Made by a program: the position numbers and the translations under genes
Notes under the pieces: model-generated
What the model saw: only the letters and a program-made list of their open reading frames with translations
The model's database searches: none
What the model was told of the DNA's origin: nothing
Shown: positions 42,740 through 62,300 of the stretch, in pieces
Position numbering within the stretch: position 1 is the first letter of the stretch
How the letters are laid out: the number at the start of each line of letters is the position of its first letter
Source: Luscinia megarhynchos
Lineage: Eukaryota; Chordata; Aves; Passeriformes; Turdidae
DNA length: 64,000 bases
Reading direction: 5' to 3'
Assembly: GCA_034336665.1 (NCBI GenBank)
Contig: JAPFBE010000003.1
Coordinates: 63,717,352 to 63,781,351, forward strand

Positions 42740-45700
42740 GGGGAGTTATGAGTGCTGCTTATGCCAGTCACGTTCACATGGATATATATTCAAGGTCTGC
42801 ATAAACCCAGCTTGGGGCATAAGCAGCATTTCTAGCTCTAAACTCTACAAAAACCATAGCACAAAGTTTGGCCCACAGTAAAAATTAACAGCACTTTGGC
42901 AAAGCTAGCATACAATGAAAAGTATTACAATCTCCTCTGCAAAAAAGATGTGAAAAGCAGTTCAAAATAATGCTTGATACTTTTATAGAAGCATGCATCA
43001 GTATTAAAATCAAGCTATTTCTAATCATCCACAGCAAGTGTTCCCTAGATGTGGACATGCTTCATATGTCTGTTTCACATTTACTGTCTTACAAATAGCC
43101 CTCAGCTCTTTAGTTGAATTTCTAAGATATTCAATAGTAAACATTCACTAAAATCTTGTCGCTTCTTCTATGAGAAGTCACACAGTGTGACCCTCAAACT
43201 GCATGCAAAATGACCTCATGACTTAACAGATATGACAAAGAATATTCCCCACTCCCTTTTCATTTTATACTTTTCATCAGACAGCAATGGATTTTTATCA
43301 CAGCCAAGTCTTCTGAAGATAAAGATGCTGCACTTCTCAGTTCATGCTTCACTCTTGAGACAGAATTCCACAGGGAGAAGTCCAGTTATTTAATGGCCAG
43401 ACTCTCCTAGATTTAATTCTTGTTGAATACCATGAGCATTGAAAGGGATTGTGGACAGTGATCTCACTCCAACCAGATGAAAACTACTTTCAAGGTCTGT
43501 AAACAAATTTATCTATTGTTCAAAATCCAAGAGCAATTCTCTCCATTAAAATGATCAAAAGCCTCTAAGGTTGGTACAGTTCTTACCACATCTGGTATTT
43601 CTCAGCAGTGAAACACACTGAGTTCCCACTCATAGCCTCAGGATTTTCTTCATAGTAGTTAACAGGAGCACCTGCACCTGGTCCTTTTATTACTGGCTAT
43701 TTGTATACATTCAAAACCCTTCAAAATCTGCTTGCCTGGAACATTTAACCACTTCAGAGCGATAAAGGAGGCCAAATTCATACTCTGAAAATATTTACTA
43801 CTACAATCTTGTTTTCTTCTTCAGTACATACATTTTGTTACTTGTAAACAGAACTATATTTAACCTGGCAAAGCTTTCTGTAAAGCCTTCCTCACACTAC
43901 CACCAAGGGTCCTGAACCTGCTGTAAAATGGAAAAAAGATTGCATTTAAGTAATTGTATTGCTTTAGAAAGTAGTTTTGATTTCACGCAAAAAGGTTATT
44001 GTGATTTTGAACAAGACCCTGAGAACTTTGCATCATGTGTCAATCAAGATCACACAAGACTGAGTGAACAGGTATATAACATATAATATTGAAGAGAGGA
44101 GAAAAGTATCAGCTGGGGAAGGCATTCAGATGGGTTAACATTATCCCCTCCAGGTTAATGCCTCAATTGCTCTCTCCAGCCAATGAAGATATAAAGGCTT
44201 CTCAGAGAGCCATTCAAAGCTGAAGATTTGTTTAGCTACACTGAATCTCTCTGGAGGGCATCAACTTGTTGACTTCAGAAGCAGCCTGCAGAGATTAGCC
44301 TCAAAAAGATCACACTTGCTTTTGTGAACACTCCCCAGCATCTATTTACCTTCCATCAGCAGCTGAAATGCACTACTGAGAGTAATGTTGGGTATACTGC
44401 ATTTAACTCTGAACAGTGTATGTTGCCCATGGACTGAAGTTCACCCAGCTGGAGCTTAGCACTCCTGCTAGAATCACTGGAACAGTGTCCACAGCACTGC
44501 TAGGATGACTGCAGGGTTGAACATTTCCCAGTGCCCCATGAAAGTGCTCTGTTTGAAGGCCACCTGCATGCTGCCATACAAGGACTGCTGTGCCCCAGCA
44601 CCTTCAGAATCCACTCATTGTGCATCTCACTCTGCTCCTCGTATCACTGGAGCAGCAGTGGGAGCTGGGCTTTTGTGATCAAGCTAAACACAAAGAATAA
44701 GAATTCTCAACTTTTGAGAGCTACTGTCAACATTTTTTTATGATTCCTGCCTAGTACAAGAAGAAAGGAAAATGGCCTTTTCATCTGAAACACAGAATAA
44801 AGTTGGATTTTGTGAAAAAAAACACAGGAAAAAACCCATACTGCTGACAGAACTTATTATCAGGGACATTTTCTAACTTCTCTTGTCCTACTGTACTTCA
44901 TCAGATCATTGTGCTTTCCTCCCTGAAAAATAGTATTTCAAATTTTATCAAAATAAAACTTATATGATTTTGTATAATCCAAAAGATAGTTAGAGAACTT
45001 TGAAAGTTTTGGTGGGACTTTTCAAAATTTATGCTTCTGCCATTTTTTTTTCACAGACTGTCCTTGCAATATAAATGAGCCATCCTTTTATAAATGTAGA
45101 ATACAGAAAAAAGATTCTTCAAATTGACTTTAGCAAAGGTGTGACAAAGTGAATCACAAACAACACTAATTTCTGTTAAATACCATTCAGGCTATAAATA
45201 GAGCTGAATACAACACAACTGCCAGGTAGAGTAAGTACACCATAAAGTATAGATAGACAGACCAGTACAAACCCGGGACCACAGCATTTCTACAATCTTC
45301 TAACAAATCCCAAAACCTAGAAACAAAGTTTCCTATACAATCACGTCAAGCACCACTTCACAAAATGAACCTGCAAAGGTCGAGTCAATTTGCAAAGATT
45401 GGTAAATATGTTTCAGCACTGAAATTGCCACTTTACCAAAAAGAAAAGTCACGTTCAGATTTTAGAGGACATATTGAGACAAAGGTGTAATGAACAGAGT
45501 ACTAAAATACCAGTTATTTTTCCAAATGAACAAATCCTTAGCATGTTACATAAACTACCTGCAATGCAGTATGTCAGACAAATACTTTACGCTGTGTTAT
45601 AACCTAAGTAACAGTGTGAGAAATGTTAGCCACCACATGAAATCATTTTTACATAACCTTCAATTATATAAACATCAGAGCATCCTAGTTTCAAAATGCA

Positions 45701-46025
45701 GTTAACCATGACTCCTTTTCAAAAACACGGCACCCTCAGACAGGAAAAAAAAAACCACATTTCTGTTTGTTATATTCTAATATCAGGTACTTTTCCGAGC
45801 ATTCAGTCAAGAGATTTGCAGCTAAAAATCACAAACATTTAATTTTGCTCATACTAATTATATTGTGGCATTAGATTAACAAAACAATGCACTCTGCCCT
45901 TTGGGGAAGTATTCCGCAGAATTTTGCATAATAGTATTTCAGCTTAAAATGAATCCCAAAGCATGTTGAATAATTAATGGCAGCAGTTTTTAATTATTGT
46001 CAAACTCTAAGAATAGGAGTGGAAC
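42740..46025. other. Intergenic DNA 3' of UFM1, no gene recognised
   Basis: AT-rich DNA with no recognisable exon, RNA gene or repeat. The UFM1 transcript runs towards this region from the right and is inferred to end near 46,030. Confidence 0.5.
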
Positions 46026-46029
46026 AACA

Positions 46030-47310
46030 TTTGCACTTTTTCATTTAATTGTTTATTAAAGAAAAATACAGAATTTTACAGTTTATATTAAATTTGGAAG
46101 CTGTTTATAGGCGAATATTGATTTCTGAAGAATTTTTATTTATTTCCTCAGCTTACACCCACTCAGAAGGGTATTTTGTACTTCTGCATTATCTGACACA
46201 TTATCTGAACATCTTTCCAAAGCACGATGATTGCACAGGACAGTTGTATTTCTGAGAATAGTCATTTAAGCAAGCACTACAATATCCATTGTTCTTTTTG
46301 TTCAACTCATAGAACAGAAAAAAATGCAATATGGTAAGATTTTGCCAAATACATTAAATCACAGCAAAGACAACCAGGCCAAGAAAAGCAGCAATTTCTC
46401 TACTTAAAATACACAACTGATAGTGTACAACTGGCAATTTCTAATCTGAACAAAACTATTTCAGTGAATTCTGTGCTGTTTTCTATGTAACAGGCAGCAA
46501 CAAAACCAAGACTTCTGGAGAGAATCAGTATTAGTTTACTGAAAAAGGAATGACATATTTGACCAGTCTACACATTCCCAAATTACACTGCAATCCTTCC
46601 CAACTGATGGCGCTTCATGTGAGGAGACATGGTTTCAAATTCTCTGAAATTTGAGTTAAATTTAACTTCCCAGTATGTCAAAATGAAACACAGAAAACTC
46701 TGTTTTCTCCTTTATCTCAAACACTTGCAGCAATTAAATCTTAGAACTACTTTGGAACATTTGGCAGCTGTTTACTTATTTGAGTAATAAACTCCTGAAA
46801 TTTCCATTCTACTTGAGATCAATACTTGAGCCAGGTGAAAGCTGTTCCCCTAAACATGGAAATAACTTTAGGGGAAAACAAAAACAAAAACTAGGAAAAA
46901 CCCCAACTTTTACCAAACAGCAGGAATAATTTCTTTGTAGCAACATCATAACACAGTTTCCCCTTTCATGAAGTAGGGTCAATAATATCCTGTATTTTAA
47001 GTATCTATTGAGGGTGGCTGTGTTTACCCTTGTGATGTGAGTAACACCTACAGGGAAGTCTGTCTTTCTTACAGCAACAAACCATGCAATGAGCCTGCTC
47101 TTCTACTAGTCAGGGAAGAATCAGTGCCTGAGTTAGTGTATTTTAATAGGAAAATGAACCATTATCTCTGTTTCAAAAAAAAAAAAATCCTGGGAAGTAA
47201 TTTTTGCTTGCTTTAAAAAAGTCCAATTCATCAGTTGCATTCTGGAGCTCCAAAATAAATAGACTTCTGCTGCACAGCAACATCACCTATTCCCCAGGTT
47301 TCAGGAGATG
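46030..47310 (-). other. UFM1: Probable UFM1 3' UTR
   Basis: Stretch between the UFM1 stop codon and the first plausible downstream polyadenylation signals. It is AT-rich with no repeat recognised. The boundary is inferred only from the AATAAA candidates. Confidence 0.35.
46052..46057 (-). promoter_or_regulatory. UFM1: Candidate UFM1 polyadenylation signal (AATAAA)
   Basis: Read on the minus strand this is AATAAA, followed within about 25 nt by a GU-containing stretch ('gtgcaaatgttgttcc' on the minus strand). That would give a 3' UTR of about 1.25 kb. A second candidate, AATAAATAAA, lies at 46,135-46,144. Which is used cannot be told from the sequence; shorter or longer 3' UTRs are possible. 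Confidence 0.35.
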
Positions 47311-54040
<6,730 letters not shown>

Positions 54041-54484
54041 GGCGCTGCCGGGGCCGCCGCCGCTCCCGCCGACACGTCAGCGCCGCCCGCACCACGGGGG
54101 CCTTCGCCGGCCTGAGCTGCCCGAGGCGCGCCTGACCACAAAGGGAAGATACCCTGCCCCGCCGACCCTCTGTGAGGCAGGGAGCGGCCGTGTTCTTCCT
54201 CAGTGCCTCACTACAGCTGAGATAAAGAGAGTCTGAGGGGTGGGCGAGGCGCAGCAGAGAATGGCAGGGAATATTTCTAGTGAGGCAGTGGCTCTGGCTG
54301 CTCCGCGCGCGGTAGGACCCCGGCACCGGGACCCGGCGCTTCCGTAGGCGCTGGAGGGAGGCGCAGGCGAGAGGGGCGGGAGCGGGGCCGGGGTGGCCGG
54401 GCAGGATGGGGCCGGACCGGGCCGTGGGGTCGGCGAGCTGCGGTCACACGGGGAAATGTAGGACTGGGGAGTCTGGTAAGCGGA

Positions 54485-54947
54485 GGCCACATCTGGTGTG
54501 CTGTGTTTAGTTCTGGACTCCTCAGTTTAAGATGCAAGAGGGTCCAGCGCAGGACCGCAAAGATGATGAGGGGTCTGGAGCAACAAAGAGGAGAGCTGGG
54601 CGTTCTCGGTCTGGAGAAATGGCTCAGAGGGGATCTCATTAGTGCATATAAATACAGCAGAGACGAGAGCCAGGAGAATGGTGCCAGACTTTACAGTGGT
54701 GCCCAGCGGCAGGGTGAGGAGCAATGGCCAGGAAGCAAACCACGAGAAGTTCCATCTCGGAATGAAGAACAACTTCTTTACATTCAAAGTGGCGGAACAC
54801 TGGAACAGGCTGCCCAGCGAGATCGTCTTTCTGGAGACATTCCAAACCCACCTGCACACGTTGCTGTGTAATCTGTCCTAGGTGACCCTGCCTTGAAGTA
54901 GATGATCTCCACAGGTCCTTTCCAACCATAATAACTTTGTGATCCTG
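54485..54947 (+). mobile_element. CR1 LINE 3' end upstream of UFM1
   Basis: Begins with the decayed RT end ('ctgtgtttagttctgg', 'gtccagcgcaggaccgcaaa') and continues through 'ggagaaatggctcagagggg'. It includes the piece whose frame reads KNNFFTFKVAEHWNRLPSE (within 54,760-54,840) and the 3' UTR 'ttgaagtagatgatctcc'. It ends 'ataactttgtgatcctgt'. Frameshifts and stops are present. Many CpGs are kept. It begins about 445 bp upstream of the UFM1 start codon, pointing away from the gene. Confidence 0.9.
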
Positions 54948-55784
54948 TTTTGCTCTCAAACCAAAATGGTTTGAGAATGATGCTTGTTGAAGTTATGCAG
55001 GCAAAAGTGGATGCAAACCCTGATTCCTATCCCATTAATATTTAAAACTGTTCACATCTTGCTTGTGTCAAAGGAGCTAGAACTGGAGTTTTGTTTGGAT
55101 TGTAATGGACACTTTTGTGGCAGAAAAACAGCAGGTTCCAGTTTTGTTTGTCTGTGACTTCTGACAAATCAATTTCTCCTTAATAAGGTGGCATGGAACT
55201 GCAAAGCAGATTCTGTTTTTAGTACTCATTTATTTGTTAATACAGATGATAACTGAATTTTCAACTCTGATAAGTCAGTATTATCCTTATAAAAGATATT
55301 TTGTCAGATTCCTCTTATATTTTCCCCAGTTTCTGCTGTCTGCAGGAAGGACAGCATTCACTGCAAATGAAGTGCTTGGTGTCCCACGCTGCTTGTCAAA
55401 CTGGTCGTGGCAAAGCACTTTGTTGTGCTCATTTTCACTGGGGTCTCATTGGGGTTAAGGTAGATGAGATGCTGTAAAAAAGGCAATTGCTACATTGGAG
55501 TCACTTTTTTCTTTTTTACCTAAGGACTGGCTTGTTGCCCAGGCATGAAATTCAGCTTTTCATCCTTGTGCTGTTCTTATATGAACATAGACCAAACTGA
55601 AAAAAAACCATAAAAAACCCAGAAGTTCACTATCAGCTTGTCCAATGGCATTCATATTTCCCAGTACCTCCTGCATTTATGTAAGTGTGTCTTTTTTCAT
55701 AGCTGTATGGAATTTGTGGGTTGTACACATTTTGTAATCCATTGATGATCTCATGGCTTTTTTATCCCCCTGTTTTTAAGAGAT

Positions 55785-56030
55785 CACACCTGAAATTGGA
55801 ACTAATTAATAGTCATCACTTAGTATTTAACCTTGCATTTACTGTAGCTAAATGTCATCCTGTATTTATTATTGCCCTTTACAAAATCAGCTGGTTTTTT
55901 ATGTATGTATGATGTTATGGCTTTGGTTTATGTTATCTGCAGCTTGTGGGTTAATGTATTGCTGTCTGCTGTTCCAAGGTCATGAATGCAGATGTGAAAT
56001 AAAAGACTGATATTTTCAGCACTTAATTCC
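55785..56030 (-). mobile_element. Possible ancient CR1/L3-like LINE fragment
   Basis: The plus strand resembles the reverse complement of old amniote CR1-like LINE sequence: 'gctaaatgtcatcctgtatt', then 'tattgccctttacaaaatca', 'gttatctgcagcttgtggg' and 'ccaaggtcatgaatgcagat'. The order of these words fits, but divergence is high and the call rests on memory of the family. Confidence 0.35.
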
Positions 56031-56470
56031 TGCCCTCTCACTGTATGTACTTCCCCTCTGAGGAAATAAGCAGATCCAAATCTTCATGTTACTGGAGCTG
56101 GACTGTGTTTAGTACCCAGATTTACTTGGTTAAATCTGGTTTGAACATATGTGTGCTATAGTGCTGAGAAGCAGTCTAAATCCAGGCCTGGCTTAATCCT
56201 GTGTTCTGCCACATGGTCTTGTCCTCTGTCAAGCAAAGGAAACAACACTTGTGACCAGATAGAGGATCTCTCAGGGAAACCGACTTGGCAAAACCCCCAG
56301 AAATTTCCTTTTAGGTGGTTAAAGCGGTTATCTTCACAAACCACCAACAAAGAAGGACATAAGGAAGCACAGCTAGTTGGCAGTAATACTGTACTGCCCC
56401 TTAGGTTGGCTTGAGGTGCTGTGGAGCTGTGTTCTGAGCAGGCATCTAGAGTTTCATGGTAATGCCAGGG

Positions 56471-57145
56471 TGTGGTGGGCTGACCCTGGCTGGATGCCTG
56501 CTGCCCAGGGAAACTGCCCTGTTAGTCCCCTCCCGAGCTGAGCAGGGGAGTGAAAACATAATGAATGGCTCATTGGTTGAGATAAGGGTAGGGAGAGTTC
56601 AGTCCTAAATTACTGCTATGGGCAGAACAAACTCAACTTGGGGAAATTATTTATCAAACCAGAGTATGGCAATGAGAAGTCAAACTAAAAAGCCTCCCCC
56701 TCTCTTCTGGACTGAACTTTGCTTCAGAGGTCTCTATGTCTTCCCCCCTGTAAGGCTGCTTTCACAAATTACTCCAGCATGGAGGGATCACAAGTTTCAG
56801 CTCCCAGGGATCACAAATCTTGTGAGTGAGTGTACCGTGGAGCACCTTCTCTCGTTCCTCCGCTGACCTTGGTGCTTGCAGACTGGTTTCTTTCAAATAT
56901 TCTCAGTTCTCTCTCTGGTGTTCTGTGGTTTGGGTTTGGTTTTTTTTTCTCCTTTTTCATTAAGTCTGTTGTCCTAGAGGTGCTGATGGGCTGTAGCTGA
57001 AGGTCTCAGATTTGGCCAGCGGCGGGTTCATCTTGGAGCCATCTGGCATTGGCTCTGTCGGACATGGGGAAGCTTTTGGCAGCATCTCACAGACATCCCT
57101 GTAGCCTCTGCCACTACCAAAACCTTGCCATGCAAAACCAACACA
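56471..57145 (-). mobile_element. Avian ERV solo LTR (probably ERVL-type), partly deleted
   Basis: On the minus strand the element starts TGTGTTGGTTTTGCATGGCA and ends CAGCCCACCACA, so it has the TG...CA ends of an LTR. Recognisable blocks are 'ccaatgccagatggctcc', 'gacccgccgctgg' (here near 57,015-57,030), 'aatttccccaagttgag' and 'ccttatctcaaccaatgagc'. No gag, pol or env sequence is next to it, so it is a solo LTR. At 675 bp it seems to lack part of the GC-rich middle I remember for this LTR type. Flanking pentamers are CAGGG (56,466-56,470) and TAGGG (57,146-57,150), a possible 5-bp target duplication with one mismatch. The TATA region is eroded. Confidence 0.82.
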
Positions 57146-57149
57146 TAGG

Positions 57150-58005
57150 GTCAGGATCTGGTGATGCAGAGTCAGGAATCCAAGTGATTTCATAAAAGGA
57201 AGACCTCTTCAGTGCTGCAAATTCAGAATTTTCCTATGGTGTCTCAACCTGTTCAAAAAGCTGGCAGGGTTGATTTTTTTTCCTTTATGAGAATTTATAG
57301 TGAATAGAGAAAGGAGGATGAGCACGATTTTAATTTGTTAGCTGGGAGAGTTAATGGGACTTGTCCTGTCTGCAAACAAGCCAGGGATGGTTTAGAGGAC
57401 TATTTTTGCTAATGGGTCTATATGCAATGACATGCTATTCAACTCCAGAAAAACTGGTTCATTTCCAAAAAACAGTCTGCCCTCCTTTCCCTGTGAGTGA
57501 AGCCAAAGAAAAAAAACAATACTTCCTTATAAAATTTGTTTTTTTCTACAGCTTTTAATTACCCAGACTCAAATATGTTGTGTTATAGCAGTGAGACTTA
57601 ACTTTGACTTTCCTAGCTGTGTAAATGACAAAAAGAATGACAATTTCAGCATTAATTAAAACAGTTGGGATCTTTGGCAATATGTAAACACAGTTCTTCA
57701 ACGAAAAGCTTTTAGGTCAGGAAAATGAAAAAAAATTACAAACCAGAAATGCTGTGGATGTTACTGAGATGAGTTAGAATACTTCTCACAACTCTTTGGG
57801 CAAGACCTTCTAGTTATTAATAGCATTGCAAGAGTAAATAACTGCAGTAAATAGAAGCTGTTCATGCCACGTGCCTATAATTCCACCTAGCTGAGCCTAG
57901 TGTAATTGAACTGAGAAGGAAAATAAGCAGAACAATAGCCCAACACAGATTAGAAAGTACTGGAGAACTGTGTTTAAAACAATGTTATTTAGCCTGCTTT
58001 TATTC
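57150..58005. other. Intergenic, no feature recognised
   Basis: AT-rich DNA between the solo LTR and the CR1 tail pair. No exon, RNA gene or family repeat was recognised. Confidence 0.5.
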
Positions 58006-58007
58006 TT

Positions 58008-58082
58008 TAGGTTGGAAAAGACCTTTAACATCATTGAGTCAAGTGTTGACATGTTTGGACTTCATGATCTTAAAGGTCTTGG
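58008..58082. repeat. Two CR1 3'-tail pieces in opposite orientation (inverted repeat)
   Basis: The left arm, 'aggttggaaaagaccttta' followed by 'acatcattgagtcaa' (58,009-58,043), is the reverse complement of a CR1 end. The right arm, 'tttggacttcatgatcttaa' followed by 'aggtctt' (58,054-58,080), is the same region in plus orientation. Over about 25 bp the arms pair with three or four mismatches across a spacer of roughly 10 bp. Confidence 0.7.
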
Positions 58083-59057
58083 CAATAAGGTATCTCTTGA
58101 TACCCTTTCCTATAGTGGGGGTCCTGGAATCCTCCCTTGCCTGGTACATCCCCTTAACTCTCCTTTGGCTCAGAGTGTTGCTGTCTCATGGCACTCCCCT
58201 GATTTTCCCAAGCTCAGCAGTGGTAACTCTGTGACCCATCCCAGTGCACAGAGGTACCTGTTTGGCTGCAGAATGCTCCCATGTCAGCAGGAGTCAGCTG
58301 CCTTTCTCAAGCAGAGTCTGGAAGTTCAGCCCTCCAGAAAGGAAGCAGTAGCACTGCATAATCTCTTAAATTGTTTTTGTTGTAACTTGTTGCTCCCCAT
58401 TGATTACAGATTCTATATTTTCTCCTTTTTTTTTTTTTCTCCAATGGAATTTGTGGTGAAGCATGCCACATAAATTTAGCCTGTTTAAACTAGCCTATTC
58501 TTGCACCCCAGTAAGAAAACTTTAACCTTCTTTAAACAGGGAGTTTCTACTTTCATGAGCCTGCAGCCTAGTTGTGTCACTGTAAAATATATTTCTCTGT
58601 AAAATACAGGTATGCATAGGGGTTTTAAAAAACATTGTTAAGACAAAGATAGAGGAAGATTGTAAGTTTAGAAATGCCATGCAAAGTTAATCATCAGACA
58701 ACTTGACACATCTTCATAATCTTCCTCTAACAAAACAATGATTAAAACCTATTACAGTTCTCTTGTGTCACAAACATTTTACTAAAATAATTCATCAAAA
58801 TGAGATGATCACATACAAATGTCTTATTAGTCATATAGAAATCATAATGCTAGGTCTTTAGACTCCAGAAATTTTATTTTATGCGTGTGTGTGGTTAAAT
58901 AGTACAGATAACCACATATCAAAACAAGGATTAATCTTACAGAGTACAAGCACTGGATTTTTTTTTCCCAATTGCTTTGAAAAAGTAATTTTTAAGAAAT
59001 CTTTATCTTAATCAAAATGATAATTCAAGAATCAAGCAATAGGACATTAAGAAGTAG

Positions 59058-59306
59058 ACCCAAGTTGTGCCAGGGAGGTTTAGATCAGACACTTGGAAAA
59101 ATTTCCTCACCAAAAGGGTTGTGAAATGCTGGAACAGGGTGTTCAGGGAAGTGATTGAGTCACCATCCCTAGAGGTATTTAAAAGATGTGTAGATGTGGC
59201 AGTGAGTGACATGGTTTTGTGGTGGACTAGCCAGGGTTAGATTAATGGTTGGACTTGATGATCTTAAAAGTCTTTTCCAACCTAAACAATTCCATGATTC
59301 TATGAT
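59058..59306 (+). mobile_element. CR1 LINE 3' end with intact terminal repeat
   Basis: Reads 'caagttgtgccagggaggtt', then 'ggaaaaatttcctcacc', 'gaaatgctggaacagggtg', 'gagtcaccatccctagaggt' and 'gttggacttgatgatctt'. It ends 'attccatgattctatgat', the 8-bp CR1 terminal repeat. It contains almost no CpG, which is expected for a methylated, decayed copy. Confidence 0.93.
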
Positions 59307-59309
59307 AAT

Positions 59310-62300
59310 AAGCATTTATCAGGGTTAAAGTGTCAGGAAGAACCAAAATGGCGTACTCTTTCTCGTATCTGACATTTTTTGTCGTGGAATTTGATTCATG
59401 TGGTAGGGGCATGACACCATTACATAGATACAGTGTGTCCCGTTTTCAAGAATTTGTATGAAATAGATTTCGTTCTGAATAATTTTCCAGATGAATATGT
59501 TTTTGGGTATCCCAGTCATCTTAAAAGTGTTTTTTGATTTATCTCTCTTTTTTCATAATGACAGTTATGGATGTTTTTAGTGATGACAATGCTTATGTGA
59601 TATGGAAGTGGTTTTAAAATGTTTTCCATAAGAGTCATAGCCATGTTTTAATTGGGCACTAAGAAATAAAAACTCCATCTGTTCTTTTGAGACTGTTTAA
59701 TAAACTGTAGTTATTCAAATCTAAGGGGAGTCACCCATTCTTCTGGTGAGGAAAGAAAGACATTTTTATAGAAGATATGAATATAAAGAAAGCGTATCCA
59801 AATCTAGATATTTAACCTTTTCACTGCAGTTGTTAACTTTATCAAAATAATTTTTGCTTAATTGTGCAATGAGGACAGTTATCTTTGGGCTTGATGGATT
59901 ATTTTATTAACTCTCCAACTGTTTTGGAGGATTGTGAGGAGATTGTATTTTATCAACTATTCACCAGTCTCAGAAAATACATGTACCTTTATTACCTGTC
60001 TGCTTCAAGCAGCACATTCTGTGATCTGAGCATGCTGGTCTGAAATGGCCCTGTATTTATTTCATATAATTATGTGGATTCTTTTCTTCCAGTAAATTGC
60101 TCTGTGTGGTGATTTTCTTGTGCCTATCATCAGGCTGTACAGTTCTGTCATTTAATCTTACTACTATGATTTGTTAAAAGTGTGTTGGAGATACTGGAGA
60201 TAAAATCACCTCATTTACAAGATAATTCAGAGAATTGGACAATACACAGACATATTGCAGATAGTGAAACGTAAGAGTGTGCTGAAGCATAAATTCAGAT
60301 TGAGAATATTTTTATTGTAGTATCCCTATTTTTCCTGTAGAGAATAAATGCAAATCTAACCAAGGCGCTTTTGCAATACTACCAGAGGGGTTTTCTTATT
60401 GTGCTGTTTTCGTTTCTTAAGCAAGTTGGGCTTTATATGCAGATTTAAATTGTTATTAGCATAGTGAAAAATTCAGTGAGAATTTTTCACCCAAAATTTC
60501 ATCCTTTATGTGCAGCAAGAATCTTGATTTAGCTCCTACTGCAGTTTAATTATTCATAAAGTGCCTAGGCTATTAAATTTTTTTAATGAGTTAACATTTA
60601 GCTAAAAAGAGCTACACAGATCCTTGCTGAAGTAAGCAAAAAATTAGGCCAAATTATGTTTCCTTTTTTGAATGTAAAGACTGGTGAAGAGGAGACAATA
60701 GAAGAAATTATTTCAGATCCAGGAAGTTGTGGTTCCAAGAGGCCTAGTGCAAGATTTCGACTGTGATAGCCCTCACAATTCTTTAAACAAGGTGACCGAG
60801 TATATATTCTCTTTATTCACTCATTTGTTATGGAGATACCTCTTGTATTTTTCCTCTCCATTTTGTTCTCTTTAATGGCAAGGCCAGAAGACTTTATATA
60901 ATCTGCAAGCAGTATTGCAAGAGGATTGTTTTCTCTGTCATGCAGCTGAGGTTACACAGATCACTAGTTTAGTGTTTGAAGGGATTAGAAGAGAGATTTA
61001 CAGAAGGTGGTACATCTCTGAAAATGAAAGAGAAGTGAAAACCTACATTATGTTTTCAAAGGCTGGACTTTTAAATTGCCACAGCTTTTTTTTTTTGGCA
61101 AAAAAAGAGATAAACACGACCTTTAATTTTCTTCATCTAGAACAGGCCTTTCTAACCTGCTGTGGTTCAGGACACCAGCCTTCAGATTGTGGCTCTGTTT
61201 ATTAGGATTTGCATTCTAATTTCTTTGGGTACAAAGCCAAGTATTTCTCTGCGTGTCGCCTTCCTGTAGCCTTCTTAATTGATCGGAGGTTTAGCTGGAA
61301 TGTTCTGACCTGGGAAATACTCCTCCTTGTGCAGTGCTTGCTGTAGCACAATGCTGAGGATTTAAAGATGCTTTTGAGTTTGATGTGGTAAGAAACTTCT
61401 TTTTTTTCCAGACTGTTACCCATAAAACAAAATCAATTCTAGTAAGTGCAAAATTATATTGGCATAAGGGACTTTTAAGCTCTGAAGTGTAACGCTGTTT
61501 AGAAATAATCACAAAACATGCAGAGAAGAGAAAATGACCCCTAACTAGAAAATGAAGACCAGAGTCACAACTTCTTGTGCCAAATGAGTTTCTGAAGAAT
61601 GTATAATTCATTTCAGTAACTCTGTTCTTTCCATTGCAGGGATTTTTATGCAGCATATTATCTTGTTAAAATATCTTCATGCTGTCTTCTAAATGCTACT
61701 GTTTAGCAAGGCTTAGGAAAATATATTGACACCTTTAAATCCTCTGACTGCAATATATTTTAACTGCAAATCCAACACTGCAACAGAATTTGTAGAGTTC
61801 AACTGACCAAATCTTGGTTCCAACTTTTTAAAATATCTATACCTCAGCTAGTATCCTTGTGTTCCCTTTATATTCAAAGTGAAAAGAACGTACTTCCATT
61901 GCAGAATTTGTATTATTTTGGAAGTAGACATCTGAAAAGATGATCTATTTTCTCTAAGTGCCAATTTCTTCCCAAACTGACTGGAGAGCCTAGACTGGCT
62001 GGCTCTCATATTGACATCTGCTTTGTGCAAACAACAGGGTTTGGTGGCATGAATCCCACACCTTGTTCATGCCCCTAAGTTGTTCTGGAGCTTCATTATT
62101 CAGGCCCCTGTTCCAATATTTCTCTTGCATAACTTCATGTACCCAAATTGAATTCAACTTGATTTTGTATGGTTCTTTCATTAGAATATGGGGAGACAAA
62201 GCATAAAAGATAATATCAATCTTTAAAAAACCCAGCAAAATACCAGTTAACAATCATTCCTTGGCATGAAAGTAAAATCCCATTAAGATCTGGAAGAACA

